The translations under genes and the position numbers were made by a program. Shown piece by piece: positions 55,129 to 62,726 of a DNA stretch of 64,000 bases. This DNA is from an uncultured Gammaproteobacteria bacterium (GTDB lineage: Bacteria > Pseudomonadota > Gammaproteobacteria > Arenicellales > JAANXG01), in NCBI GenBank assembly GCA_947259395.1, contig CAMYMN010000004.1, positions 1-64,000 of the forward strand. The letters are read 5' to 3'. Below the pieces are notes generated by a model. The model saw nothing but the letters and a program-made list of their open reading frames with translations, was not told where the DNA came from and did not search any database. Positions within the stretch are counted from its first letter, which is position 1; each line of letters begins with the position of its first letter.

Positions 55129-57531
55129 ATGCGGGCTAGAGGATTGGTTTGGTCATTCAACAATCTTCTGCGCGTGATCCTCGCTTTGGTCATCGTGGTT
55201 TCCGCAGTAATGGTCGGTATTCGTTTCAAGCTGACCACCGATTTGACGGTCTTTACTCCCCCCACAAAGAAAATCGAGGAAACGATACTGATCAATCAAC
55301 TGGGACGTGGCGCGACGTCGCAATTGATGTTCATCGCGTTATACGGCAACCGGCCGGAAATTCTCGCAGCAACTAGCCGCCAACTCGCTGAACAGTTACA
55401 GCAGTCGCCGTTATTCAAATCAGTACACAATGGTGAACAAGGCTTCACCGCATCGGACTTGGACATCTTGTTTGAATACCGATATCTGATCAGCAAAGAT
55501 CTTGATCGGCGGTTGAGCACCGAGGGTCTCAAACGAGATCTGAAGCACCGCCTCCGCGGGTTGGGTTCACCGCTGGCGGCACTGGAAAAGCGGTTCCTCG
55601 CCGCCGACCCCAGCGGCATTTTCCTTGATTTGGTGCGATCGCTCACTCATCCAGGTGATAACACTGCAGGACCTCTGCGCGACCGCGGAGTGTGGATGAC
55701 GCGAGATGACAGCCGCGCGCTGCTGGTCGCAGAAATCGTCAGTGATGCCTTTGACTTGGAGCAGCAGGTCATGGCAGTGAAGGCGGTGAAACGGACCCTG
55801 GAGGATGTGGGTCCAGGAGCGGTAAGTATGGTCATGACCGGACCGCCGGTATTCGCGGTGGATACCCGCGACGTAATACGTTCGGATGTGAGATTGCTTT
55901 CAACCCTGGCGGTGATTGCGGTGGCCGCTTTTCTGTTTTTGGTTTTCTGGTCCGGGACCTTCTTGTTGCTGGTCATGATCCCCTTAGCGATCGGTTCACT
56001 GGTGGCGATCGCATCCGTGGTCCTGGTATTCGGCTCTATTCACGGCGTCACCCTCGCGTTCGGGGTGACATTGACCGGGGTGGCGGTGGACTATCCCATC
56101 CATCTGGTGTCGCAGTTCAACGGCAGCCCGGCAAAGGCTCGCGAGCACGTTCGGCAGATCTGGCCGACCATTCGACTCGGGGTTATTACCACGCTTATCG
56201 CGTATGCCTCGCTGATATTTTCTGATTTTACCGGCTTGACGCAACTTGGGCTGTTTACGGTCACCGGACTGTTGACGGCGGCGGGGGTCACGAGATGGTG
56301 GCTGCCGCTCATGGTGCCCAAGGGAGCGGTGTTCCGCCATGGCATGCGGCGGCCACACAACTTGCTCGAACGGCTCGGACGGCGTGCGCCTCGGGCACGG
56401 ACCTGGGCGGCGCTCGGCATCATTGTCGCCGCCGCGTTCCTCATTTTGGTGGATCAACCGATCCACGAGTACAACATTGACTCGCTGAGCCCCATCCCGC
56501 CACAACGGCGCTTGGATGATCGTCAGTTGCGTAATGATCTAGGTATGTGGTCGGGAGGCAAACTGCTCGCCGTAGTCGCACCTAACGCAGAGCAGGCACT
56601 GCGTAAAAGTGAGCAAATCGGCCAGCAACTCGATCAGTTAAGAGCCGTTGGGGTGTTACGCGATTTCGAGTTCGCGGCGCGATACCTGCCCAGCCAGTGG
56701 ACTCAACGGCAACGTCAGCTACGGTTACCTACAATGGAGACGCTCAGGTCACGGTTCAACATAGCCAATGATGGGTTGCCGTTTAAGCGTGACGCATTCG
56801 AACCGTTTTTCAATGACATTGAGCGAGCGCGAGCACAACCACCATTGACTATAGATGTATTACGCCAGACAACTGTTGGTTCCCTGCTTGCGACAATGTT
56901 GTTCCAGTTGGATAAGCAGTGGGTAGCCACGATACTGCTTCACGATGTTCGCGATCCGGTGCGATTGCATCAGGTAACGGGTCTGGACGGTGAAACCGAG
57001 ACCGTCTACATCGATTTAAAATCCATGTCGAACGCGGTTATGGTTCGAGCCACAGATCGAATCTTACGTCTGTTGGGGTGGGGCGGACTTTTTATCTATT
57101 TGGTGCTAACGATCAACTTTCGTGATGTTCGGAAACCACTGTATATCCTGGTCCCCACCATCGCTGCGGTGCTGGTGGTCACCGCGCTACTGGTCGCAAG
57201 TGGTGTAAAGTTGACGGTGTTCCACATGGTCGCTTTATTGCTGGTCATCGGTCTTGGCCTGGACTATGCCTTGTTCTTTAACCGGTTGACTCATTCCGAA
57301 CAGGAGTGGGCGACGACGTTCAAGGCATTGTGGGTGTGTTGTGTTACTACGGTGCTGGTGTTTGGGATATTAATGCTGTCGCATACCCCGCCGCTGCAGG
57401 CCGTCGGTCTTACCGTTGCCATGGGTGCTGCGCTGTGTCTGGTGTTTGGCGCAATCTGGTCGACGGCGGCGCCGCGAAGGCGTAAAAGAAAAAGGAAGTG
57501 GCGGCGCAAAAAGCAACCGATAGCTGGCTGA
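55129..57531 (+). CDS. MMPL/RND-superfamily exporter
   Basis: Membrane transporter of 800 residues with the duplicated RND layout: one N-terminal helix (LLRVILALVIVVSAVMVGI), a periplasmic loop of about 230 residues, a block of five helices with GVAVDYPIHLV near residue 322, then the same again with GLGLDYALFFNRL near residue 705. The two DY motifs in the fourth helices are the proton-relay positions of MMPL proteins. The C-terminus is strongly basic (RRRKRKRKWRRKKQ). With the LolA-like gene upstream and fabA-fabB nearby, a lipid or acyl cargo is a reasonable guess. Confidence 0.88.
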   Translation: MRARGLVWSFNNLLRVILALVIVVSAVMVGIRFKLTTDLTVFTPPTKKIEETILINQLGRGATSQLMFIALYGNRPEILAATSRQLAEQLQQSPLFKSVHNGEQGFTASDLDILFEYRYLISKDLDRRLSTEGLKRDLKHRLRGLGSPLAALEKRFLAADPSGIFLDLVRSLTHPGDNTAGPLRDRGVWMTRDDSRALLVAEIVSDAFDLEQQVMAVKAVKRTLEDVGPGAVSMVMTGPPVFAVDTRDVIRSDVRLLSTLAVIAVAAFLFLVFWSGTFLLLVMIPLAIGSLVAIASVVLVFGSIHGVTLAFGVTLTGVAVDYPIHLVSQFNGSPAKAREHVRQIWPTIRLGVITTLIAYASLIFSDFTGLTQLGLFTVTGLLTAAGVTRWWLPLMVPKGAVFRHGMRRPHNLLERLGRRAPRARTWAALGIIVAAAFLILVDQPIHEYNIDSLSPIPPQRRLDDRQLRNDLGMWSGGKLLAVVAPNAEQALRKSEQIGQQLDQLRAVGVLRDFEFAARYLPSQWTQRQRQLRLPTMETLRSRFNIANDGLPFKRDAFEPFFNDIERARAQPPLTIDVLRQTTVGSLLATMLFQLDKQWVATILLHDVRDPVRLHQVTGLDGETETVYIDLKSMSNAVMVRATDRILRLLGWGGLFIYLVLTINFRDVRKPLYILVPTIAAVLVVTALLVASGVKLTVFHMVALLLVIGLGLDYALFFNRLTHSEQEWATTFKALWVCCVTTVLVFGILMLSHTPPLQAVGLTVAMGAALCLVFGAIWSTAAPRRRKRKRKWRRKKQPIAG

Positions 57532-57572
57532 TACACTTTAATTGCTGTCAAACAGTAAGTGAGATTATCAAG

Positions 57573-58436
57573 GTGAAAACAATTATCAAGGTGCTCTTTT
57601 TTGGTTTGGCGGTATCGGCCGTGACGATGCCGGTTGTCCACGCAGAGGAGTTGCCATTATGGGAGATCGCCCTGGGCGGTGGTGCGCTGCAGGTCCCCGA
57701 GTACCGCGGTTCCGATGACAATCGGCAGATCGCGTTCCCGTTCGTCTATCCGGTATATCGCGGCGATTTTCTGCGCGTCGATGACCGCGGCATTCGCGGC
57801 GTATTCTATGGTAGCGAACGACTCGAGCTCGATATCAGTGCGGATGCCAACACCTCGGTCAACAGTGACGATGCCAGTGCGCGCATGGGTATGCCCGATC
57901 TCGATGCGACGGTACAACTGGGGCCAATATTGCAGGTACGCTTGTGGCCCGATCGGCCATCGCGACAAGTGCTGTTGCTTAATCTGCCCGTACGCTCGGT
58001 GTTCGCGATCGGGGATTCCGTGGAACAAGTGGGGTGGACGGCCTCGCCCCATCTGACTTTATATAAGCGGGTAGATCTATTTAGCCGTCGCTGGCGGTTG
58101 GGCTTATCGGCGGGGCTGGAGTTCGGTGATAACGAGCTTCATGACTATTATTATCGGGTGAATCCCGAGTTCGCGACTGATACGCGTCCGGCGTTCGACG
58201 CCAGCGGTGGTTTTGGGGGCACCCGTTTCATCGGCAGCTTCGTGTCGCGTGGAAAGAAGAGCTGGATGAGCTTTTTCGTGCGCTACGATCGTTTTGACGG
58301 AGCCACGTTCGACGATAGCCCCCTGGTAGAACGCAGCGATGGCCTCACTTTTGGTTTCATTTACGCACGATTCATCGCCCGCTCCAAACGTATGGTCGAG
58401 GTCAAAGAAATGCGCCGCGTAGAGCAAGCGGACTAA
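57573..58436 (+). CDS. MipA/OmpV family outer-membrane protein
   Basis: Outer-membrane beta-barrel protein of about 287 residues with a signal peptide (IIKVLFFGLAVSAVTMPVVHA, cleavage before EELPLWE). WEIALGGGALQVPEYRGSDD is the family's opening strand; LFSRRWRLGLSAGLEFGDNE and SDGLTFGFIYARF are barrel strands near the end. I use the GTG at 57573 at the head of the signal peptide; the frame extends upstream into the MMPL gene. MipA relatives act as scaffold between murein hydrolases and synthases, OmpV as porin; the role here is open. Confidence 0.82.
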   Translation: MKTIIKVLFFGLAVSAVTMPVVHAEELPLWEIALGGGALQVPEYRGSDDNRQIAFPFVYPVYRGDFLRVDDRGIRGVFYGSERLELDISADANTSVNSDDASARMGMPDLDATVQLGPILQVRLWPDRPSRQVLLLNLPVRSVFAIGDSVEQVGWTASPHLTLYKRVDLFSRRWRLGLSAGLEFGDNELHDYYYRVNPEFATDTRPAFDASGGFGGTRFIGSFVSRGKKSWMSFFVRYDRFDGATFDDSPLVERSDGLTFGFIYARFIARSKRMVEVKEMRRVEQAD

Positions 58437-58447
58437 CCCGCATAGGC

Positions 58448-58603
58448 AGGCTAACGTCGAAGCCCAAGGGGTTTATCGCGGAACAAAACCCCGTGCGTAA
58501 GCACGGGGATGGACGCGATGCCCGCACGGTATCGTGCGGGCCACGGACGAGGCCGGTTGCGGCTTTGCCGACAACCGGCCGAGTCCAGTGTATCCCGGCG
58601 TAG
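58448..58603 (+). pseudogene. Possible C-terminal tail of a lost TnpB
   Basis: The frame directly behind mipA reads through the first four hairpins of the stem-loop array without a stop (for example KPKGFIAEQNPVRKHGDGRD and RPVAALPTTGRVQCIPA) and ends in TAG at 58601-58603. In IS200/IS605-type elements the tnpB 3' end overlaps the guide RNA in just this way. There is no start codon or TnpB catalytic domain left, so if real it is only a tail. Low confidence. Confidence 0.35.
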
Positions 58604-58642
58604 CCGGGATGATTCCCGGCGCATTAGCGCGGGGAGATTCAA
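58489..58642 (+). ncRNA. Orphan omega-RNA-like stem-loop array / IS200-IS605 right-end remnant
   Basis: Five consecutive stems: CCCCGTGC-GTAA-GCACGGGG (58489-58508); GCCCGCACG-GTAT-CGTGCGGGC (58520-58541); a 13-base-pair stem GGCCGGTTGCGGC with its complement and one bulged A (58551-58580); ATCCCGGC-GTA-GCCGGGAT (58592-58610); and TCCC-G-GCGC-ATTA-GCGC-G-GGGA (58614-58635). GATTCAA follows at 58636-58642. A final GC-rich hairpin of this shape ended by TTCAA is the right end of many IS200/IS605 elements, where it is the scaffold of the TnpB omega RNA and the guide lies just beyond. No tnpA or tnpB gene is present. Confidence 0.6.
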
Positions 58643-58715
58643 TATGGGCAACGGCGGTAGTCGTGTGTTAGTAAAACGGCTTTGGATAACGGCGGTGAGC
58701 AGTCGCTGTCTACGG

Positions 58716-59351
58716 CTATATCTTTTCGGCAGTTTTGGTCATCACCTTTGACACCACGCTCATTGACTTTTTGACAAAGTCCGGCAGGTCCACCGCGCCC
58801 GCCTTCACCGCAGTGTTGGCATGACCCGCTTCATCGTCACGCATCCGCTCAACGATTTCGCGACTCTTGGTGTCATTTACCGGCAGCCGATCAAGATGTC
58901 CCTCTAAGTGGCGGACCACCTGGCGCTCGGTCTCGGCTAAAAATCCCAGGCTGATGCGATCGCCGGCAAGACCGGCGAGCGCACCGATAGTAAACGAGCT
59001 GACATACCACAAAGGATTGAGCAGGCTTTTGCGGCTTCCCAATTCCTCGATTCGCTCCTCGCACCAGGCCAAGTGATCGTTCTCTTCCGACGACGCATCG
59101 GACATCGTCTGTTTTATCCGCGCCGAGCGCGCGGTCAATGCCTGCCCCTGGTATAAGGCTTGGGCGCATACCTCGCCAGTATGATTCACGCGCATCAGCC
59201 CGGCTGCCAGGTGGCGCTCGCTGTCGCTGAGATCGTCACCGGTAACGGCAGGTTGAGGAGTCGCCCGCTGCCGGGGCGGGCGGCCGAAAACGGTGCGCAG
59301 CCCCTGATCGAGATGAGTAACCAGCTCATCCAGTATTGAATATTCGCGCAT
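58716..59351 (-). CDS. coq7: Ubiquinone biosynthesis hydroxylase Coq7
   Basis: Ferritin-like di-iron monooxygenase of 212 residues that performs the last ring hydroxylation of ubiquinone. Iron-ligand motifs: LMRVNHTGEVCAQALYQGQ near residue 53, SSEENDHLAWCEERI near residue 85, AETERQVVRHLEGHL, and MRDDEAGHANTAVKAGA near the C-terminus. The ATG at 59351 gives the usual length; a longer frame to 59387 exists. It follows glcF by 46 bases on the same strand and probably shares its transcript. Confidence 0.94.
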   Translation of the reverse strand: MREYSILDELVTHLDQGLRTVFGRPPRQRATPQPAVTGDDLSDSERHLAAGLMRVNHTGEVCAQALYQGQALTARSARIKQTMSDASSEENDHLAWCEERIEELGSRKSLLNPLWYVSSFTIGALAGLAGDRISLGFLAETERQVVRHLEGHLDRLPVNDTKSREIVERMRDDEAGHANTAVKAGAVDLPDFVKKSMSVVSKVMTKTAEKI

Positions 59352-59397
59352 GCGTTCAAGATACAAGACCCGCGACTCCGCGCGCAAGTCCCGAACT

Positions 59398-60669
59398 TCA
59401 GCCCTTGAGCCTCAATACCCTATCGATAAGGATTGCTGGATGTATGACCTTGACATCGAGATGCTGGCTCGCGATACCGGCAGCGAGGTGCAATGCACAT
59501 CCTATGTTCGAGGTGACGACCGTATGGCAACCGCTGTGCCGAATAGCTTGCAGTGTATCGTGGCGCAACTGTTCCGACATCGTGGGCTGGGTGAGGAAAT
59601 AGATGCCTGCGGCACCGCAGCAGGTGGCATGGTCAGCTAACTTGGTGATCTTGGTGGTGGACATACGGCTCAATAATTTGTGAGTTTTTTTGGCGGAGTG
59701 CATGACATTTCGCAAAGAGCAGGGGTCGTGCACCGCAACCCCGTCAAGGTAGGTGGCGGTATTTTTGAGCAGCGCGGCATGGTGATCTTCGACAAACGCG
59801 CCGAAATCATGCAACCGTAGACCAAAATCCGTTGCTTCCCGGCCGGGAACGTGCTGTCCGTACTCGAGGAGCATCGCACCGCAACCGCTGGCCAAAGTAA
59901 TAATCGGCATGTCTTCGGTCGGTTTGAACGCATTCACGTTCTGAGCGATCAGCCGCTGTGCGCCCTGTCTGTCACCGGCGTGGTGATGGACGGCGCCGCA
60001 GCAATTTTGCGCAGGCGGCACATGGACGCTGTAGCCCATCTTGTTGAGTATGCGAATAGCGGCGTCGATGGTGGGCTGATCCACGATGCGGGCGATGCAT
60101 CCCACAAACAGGGCTACTTCGCCACGCGCCGCATCCTGGACGGGATACACCGTGGCGAAACGTTTTAGTTTGGGCAGTGGCGGCAATTGTGCCTCGACTG
60201 CTGCCAGTCCCAGCAATCGCAACAGCCCCGAACCGCGCATAATTGCTTGCAGTCCCGAACGTTGATATCCACGCAGCAAGCGGCCGACCCCACGCAGTCG
60301 ATCGGGGTGCACCAGTAGACCGTCCACCGCCCACCGCCAAAGCACACGCCGTCCCCAGGTCTCCGGGCGGTTGGCGGCCACTACCGCGCGCGCGTCATCG
60401 ACCAGCCGTCCGTAAGGCACCTGGGCCGGACATGCCGCTTCACAGTTACGACAGGAAAGACAACGGTCGAGGTGGGTCTCCAGTCTCGGGGTCAACGGGA
60501 GCTCGTTGCGGATCATCGCGCGCATCAGCGCGATCCGGCCGCGCGGAGATTCGTTTTCGTCACCGGATTTACGATAGGTGGGGCAGTGCGGTAAACACAG
60601 CCCGCACTGGACACACTTGTCCGCATCCGCGAGTGGAAACCGGTCGGTCGCTAGCAAAGTTTGGGGCAT
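59398..60669 (-). CDS. glcF: Glycolate oxidase iron-sulfur subunit GlcF
   Basis: Protein of 423 residues with two N-terminal 4Fe-4S motifs, CVQCGLCLPHCPTY near residue 18 and CLSCRNCEAACPAQVP near residue 68, then two CCG domains: FVGCIARIVDQPT with NCCGAVHHHAGD, and VHDPCSLRN with TCCGAAGIYFLTQP. This is the GlcF layout and length (a little over 400). The ATG at 60669 precedes the first cluster directly; the frame reaching to 60813 has no conserved sequence. The FAD subunits GlcD and GlcE are not in the window, so the assignment as glycolate oxidase rather than another 2-hydroxyacid dehydrogenase is by similarity only. Confidence 0.85.
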   Translation of the reverse strand: MPQTLLATDRFPLADADKCVQCGLCLPHCPTYRKSGDENESPRGRIALMRAMIRNELPLTPRLETHLDRCLSCRNCEAACPAQVPYGRLVDDARAVVAANRPETWGRRVLWRWAVDGLLVHPDRLRGVGRLLRGYQRSGLQAIMRGSGLLRLLGLAAVEAQLPPLPKLKRFATVYPVQDAARGEVALFVGCIARIVDQPTIDAAIRILNKMGYSVHVPPAQNCCGAVHHHAGDRQGAQRLIAQNVNAFKPTEDMPIITLASGCGAMLLEYGQHVPGREATDFGLRLHDFGAFVEDHHAALLKNTATYLDGVAVHDPCSLRNVMHSAKKTHKLLSRMSTTKITKLADHATCCGAAGIYFLTQPTMSEQLRHDTLQAIRHSGCHTVVTSNIGCALHLAAGIASQHLDVKVIHPAILIDRVLRLKG

Positions 60670-60868
60670 GCATGGGATTGTACCGGCTCCGGTAAAATTC
60701 CTTGCAATTAAGAGGGGATAAGCCTGACAGCAGAGTGCCCAACTGGCTATACATCGGCTGGCTACCGGTGTATGTTTAGCGCTGCCCGGGGGGTTGCCCC
60801 TTCGCGGTGACATTTAACAGAATGATCTAGACAGTGTTTCTATACGTTTAGCCCAGAGGAGGAAAAGC

Positions 60869-62008
60869 ATGAAACCAAAGAGCAAGAATAGCGCAAAACC
60901 TGCATCTGGCCGCCGCAAGTTTCTGAAGACTGCGGGGGCGGCGACTGCGGGGGCCGCGACCTTGGGATTCCCCATGGTATCGCGTGCGCAAACAACAACC
61001 CTGAAGATGCAGAGTTCCTGGGGCGCCAAGGCGATCTTCCAGGACATGTTCCGCCAGTACGCGGAACGCGTCGAGGCGATGTCCGGCGGCCGTTTAAAGG
61101 TCGACGTGTTACCTGCGGGCGCGGTGGTCAAGGCGTTTCAGGTACAGGATGCCACGCACAAAGGCGTCATCGATGGCGCGCACACGGTGACCGCTTACTG
61201 GTACGGCAAGAACAAGGCCGCTTCGCTGTTCGGCACCGGGCCTGTGTTCGGCGCCAACGCGTCGCAGATCCTGGCCTGGATTCATTTCGGTGGCGGTAAG
61301 GAGCTGTATCAAGAACTGGTCCAGAACACCCTTAAGTTGAACCTGGTGGGCTTTTTTGCCATGCCGATGCCGACCCAACCATTGGGTTGGTTTAAAAAGA
61401 AAATCAACACTGCGGCGGACATGCAGGGCTTGAAATACCGCACCGTGGGACTGGCCACCGACATCATGCAAGGCATGGGGCTCAAGGTGACCCAGCTTCC
61501 GGGCGGCGAGATCATCCCGGCGTTGGAGCGCGGCGTCATCGAGGCCTTTGAGTTCAACAATCCGACTTCCGATATGCAGTTCGGTGCCCAGGACGTGTCC
61601 AAGCACTATCACATGGGCAGCTACCATCAGGCGGCGGAGTTCTTCGAGATCATCTTCAACAAGGACAAATTCAACGGCCTGCCCAAGGAACAACAGGCGA
61701 TTCTCGAGTACGCTGCCGAGGCCGCCAATACGGCGAACTACGGTTTCGCATTGGATAACTACTCACGCGACCTGCAGGACCTGATGACAAAACATGGGGT
61801 CAATGTGTATCGTACCGATACGTCGATCATGCAGGCCCAGCTCGGTTCCTGGGATACGGTTCTAAAGAAACTCGAGACCGACCCTTTCTTCGCCAAGGTG
61901 GTGAAGAGCCAAAAAGAATGGTCGCACCGGGTGGCTTTTTACGATCTGATGAACTCGGCGGATTACAAACTCGCCTACCAGCACTACTTTCCTGGCGAGA
62001 TCGCTTAG
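60869..62008 (+). CDS. dctP: TRAP transporter solute-binding protein (DctP, Tat-exported)
   Basis: Binding protein of 379 residues. The N-terminus carries a twin-arginine signal (SGRRKFLKTAGAATAGAATL, then cleavage after VSRA near residue 39), unlike the Sec signal of the other DctP. Mature-chain marks: VHT-like GAHTVTAYWYGKNKAASLF, PLGWFKKKINTAADMQGLKYR, QLPGGEIIPALERGVIEAFE and GSYHQAAEFFEIIFNKDKF, of TakP/FcbT-type proteins. A GAGGAGG ribosome site precedes the ATG. Diverges from glcF. Confidence 0.92.
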   Translation: MKPKSKNSAKPASGRRKFLKTAGAATAGAATLGFPMVSRAQTTTLKMQSSWGAKAIFQDMFRQYAERVEAMSGGRLKVDVLPAGAVVKAFQVQDATHKGVIDGAHTVTAYWYGKNKAASLFGTGPVFGANASQILAWIHFGGGKELYQELVQNTLKLNLVGFFAMPMPTQPLGWFKKKINTAADMQGLKYRTVGLATDIMQGMGLKVTQLPGGEIIPALERGVIEAFEFNNPTSDMQFGAQDVSKHYHMGSYHQAAEFFEIIFNKDKFNGLPKEQQAILEYAAEAANTANYGFALDNYSRDLQDLMTKHGVNVYRTDTSIMQAQLGSWDTVLKKLETDPFFAKVVKSQKEWSHRVAFYDLMNSADYKLAYQHYFPGEIA

Positions 62009-62039
62009 ATAAGACGTTAACAAACCGATTCGCATCTCG

Positions 62040-62061
62040 GGCGGCGCCGTGGGGCGCCGTC
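62040..62061 (+). promoter_or_regulatory. Hairpin between second dctP and dctQ
   Basis: CGGCGCC (62042-62048) and GGCGCCG (62053-62059) pair around a GTGG loop, extended by one G-U and one G-C pair to 62040-62061. No U-run. It mirrors the hairpin at 44646-44675 in the first TRAP operon. Confidence 0.6.
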
Positions 62062-62105
62062 CGGCCGGATGTCAACCGTCTGTCTGTCTACGTCGAGCAT
62101 AAGCG

Positions 62106-62726
62106 ATGCTAAGCTTCATCCTGTTCGTGGACCGTGTATCCGCGTGGGCTGGTAAAGCGTTTGCGTGGTGCATCCTGATTATGACCTTTGGCGTCAGCTA
62201 TGAGGTATTCGTCAGGTACATATTGAGGGATCCCACCTCCTGGGCATTCGACATCAGTTACATGATGTACGGCGCGCTGTTCATGATGGCCGGTGCCTAC
62301 ACCTTGTCCCGCGACGGCCACGTACGCGGTGATGTGTTGTACCGGCTGTGGAAGCCGAAAACCCAGGCCAAAATCGAACTAGTTTTGTATTTCTTGTTCT
62401 TTTTTCCGGGAATACTGGCGTTCATCATTGCTGGCGCCGATTATGCCAGCGAGTCGTGGTTCTACAAGGAAGTCAGTGTCATGAGCCCGGCTAACGTGCC
62501 CATATTCCAATTCAAGACGATCATCCCGGTAGCCGGCGGGCTGTTGCTGCTGCAGGGAATTGCCCAGGTGTGCCGCTGCATCGTGTGTATCCGCACCGGG
62601 GAGTGGCCGAGGCATCTGGAGGACGTCGAAGAGATGGAGGCGATGATGCAGCACCAACATGGTGAGGCCGGCGGAGGGCTCGAGGAATTCGTCGAACACG
62701 CGAAGGGCGAAGACAAACATGAGTGA
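62106..62726 (+). CDS. dctQ: TRAP transporter small permease (DctQ)
   Basis: Membrane subunit of 206 residues with four hydrophobic segments, around AFAWCILIMTFGVSYEVFV, ISYMMYGALFMMAGAYTL, IELVLYFLFFFPGILAFII and IIPVAGGLLLLQGIAQV, and the family motif TLSRDGHVRGDVLY. The acidic, histidine-rich tail (MQHQHGEAGGG...) is longer than in the first DctQ. The dctM start overlaps its last 8 bases. Confidence 0.88.
   Translation: MLSFILFVDRVSAWAGKAFAWCILIMTFGVSYEVFVRYILRDPTSWAFDISYMMYGALFMMAGAYTLSRDGHVRGDVLYRLWKPKTQAKIELVLYFLFFFPGILAFIIAGADYASESWFYKEVSVMSPANVPIFQFKTIIPVAGGLLLLQGIAQVCRCIVCIRTGEWPRHLEDVEEMEAMMQHQHGEAGGGLEEFVEHAKGEDKHE

Noticed and set aside
58489-58508. CRISPR type I-E-like repeat (CCCCGTGC-GTAA-GCACGGGGAT)
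   Set aside because: Only one copy; the neighbouring hairpins have different sequences and no regular spacers, so it is not an array.
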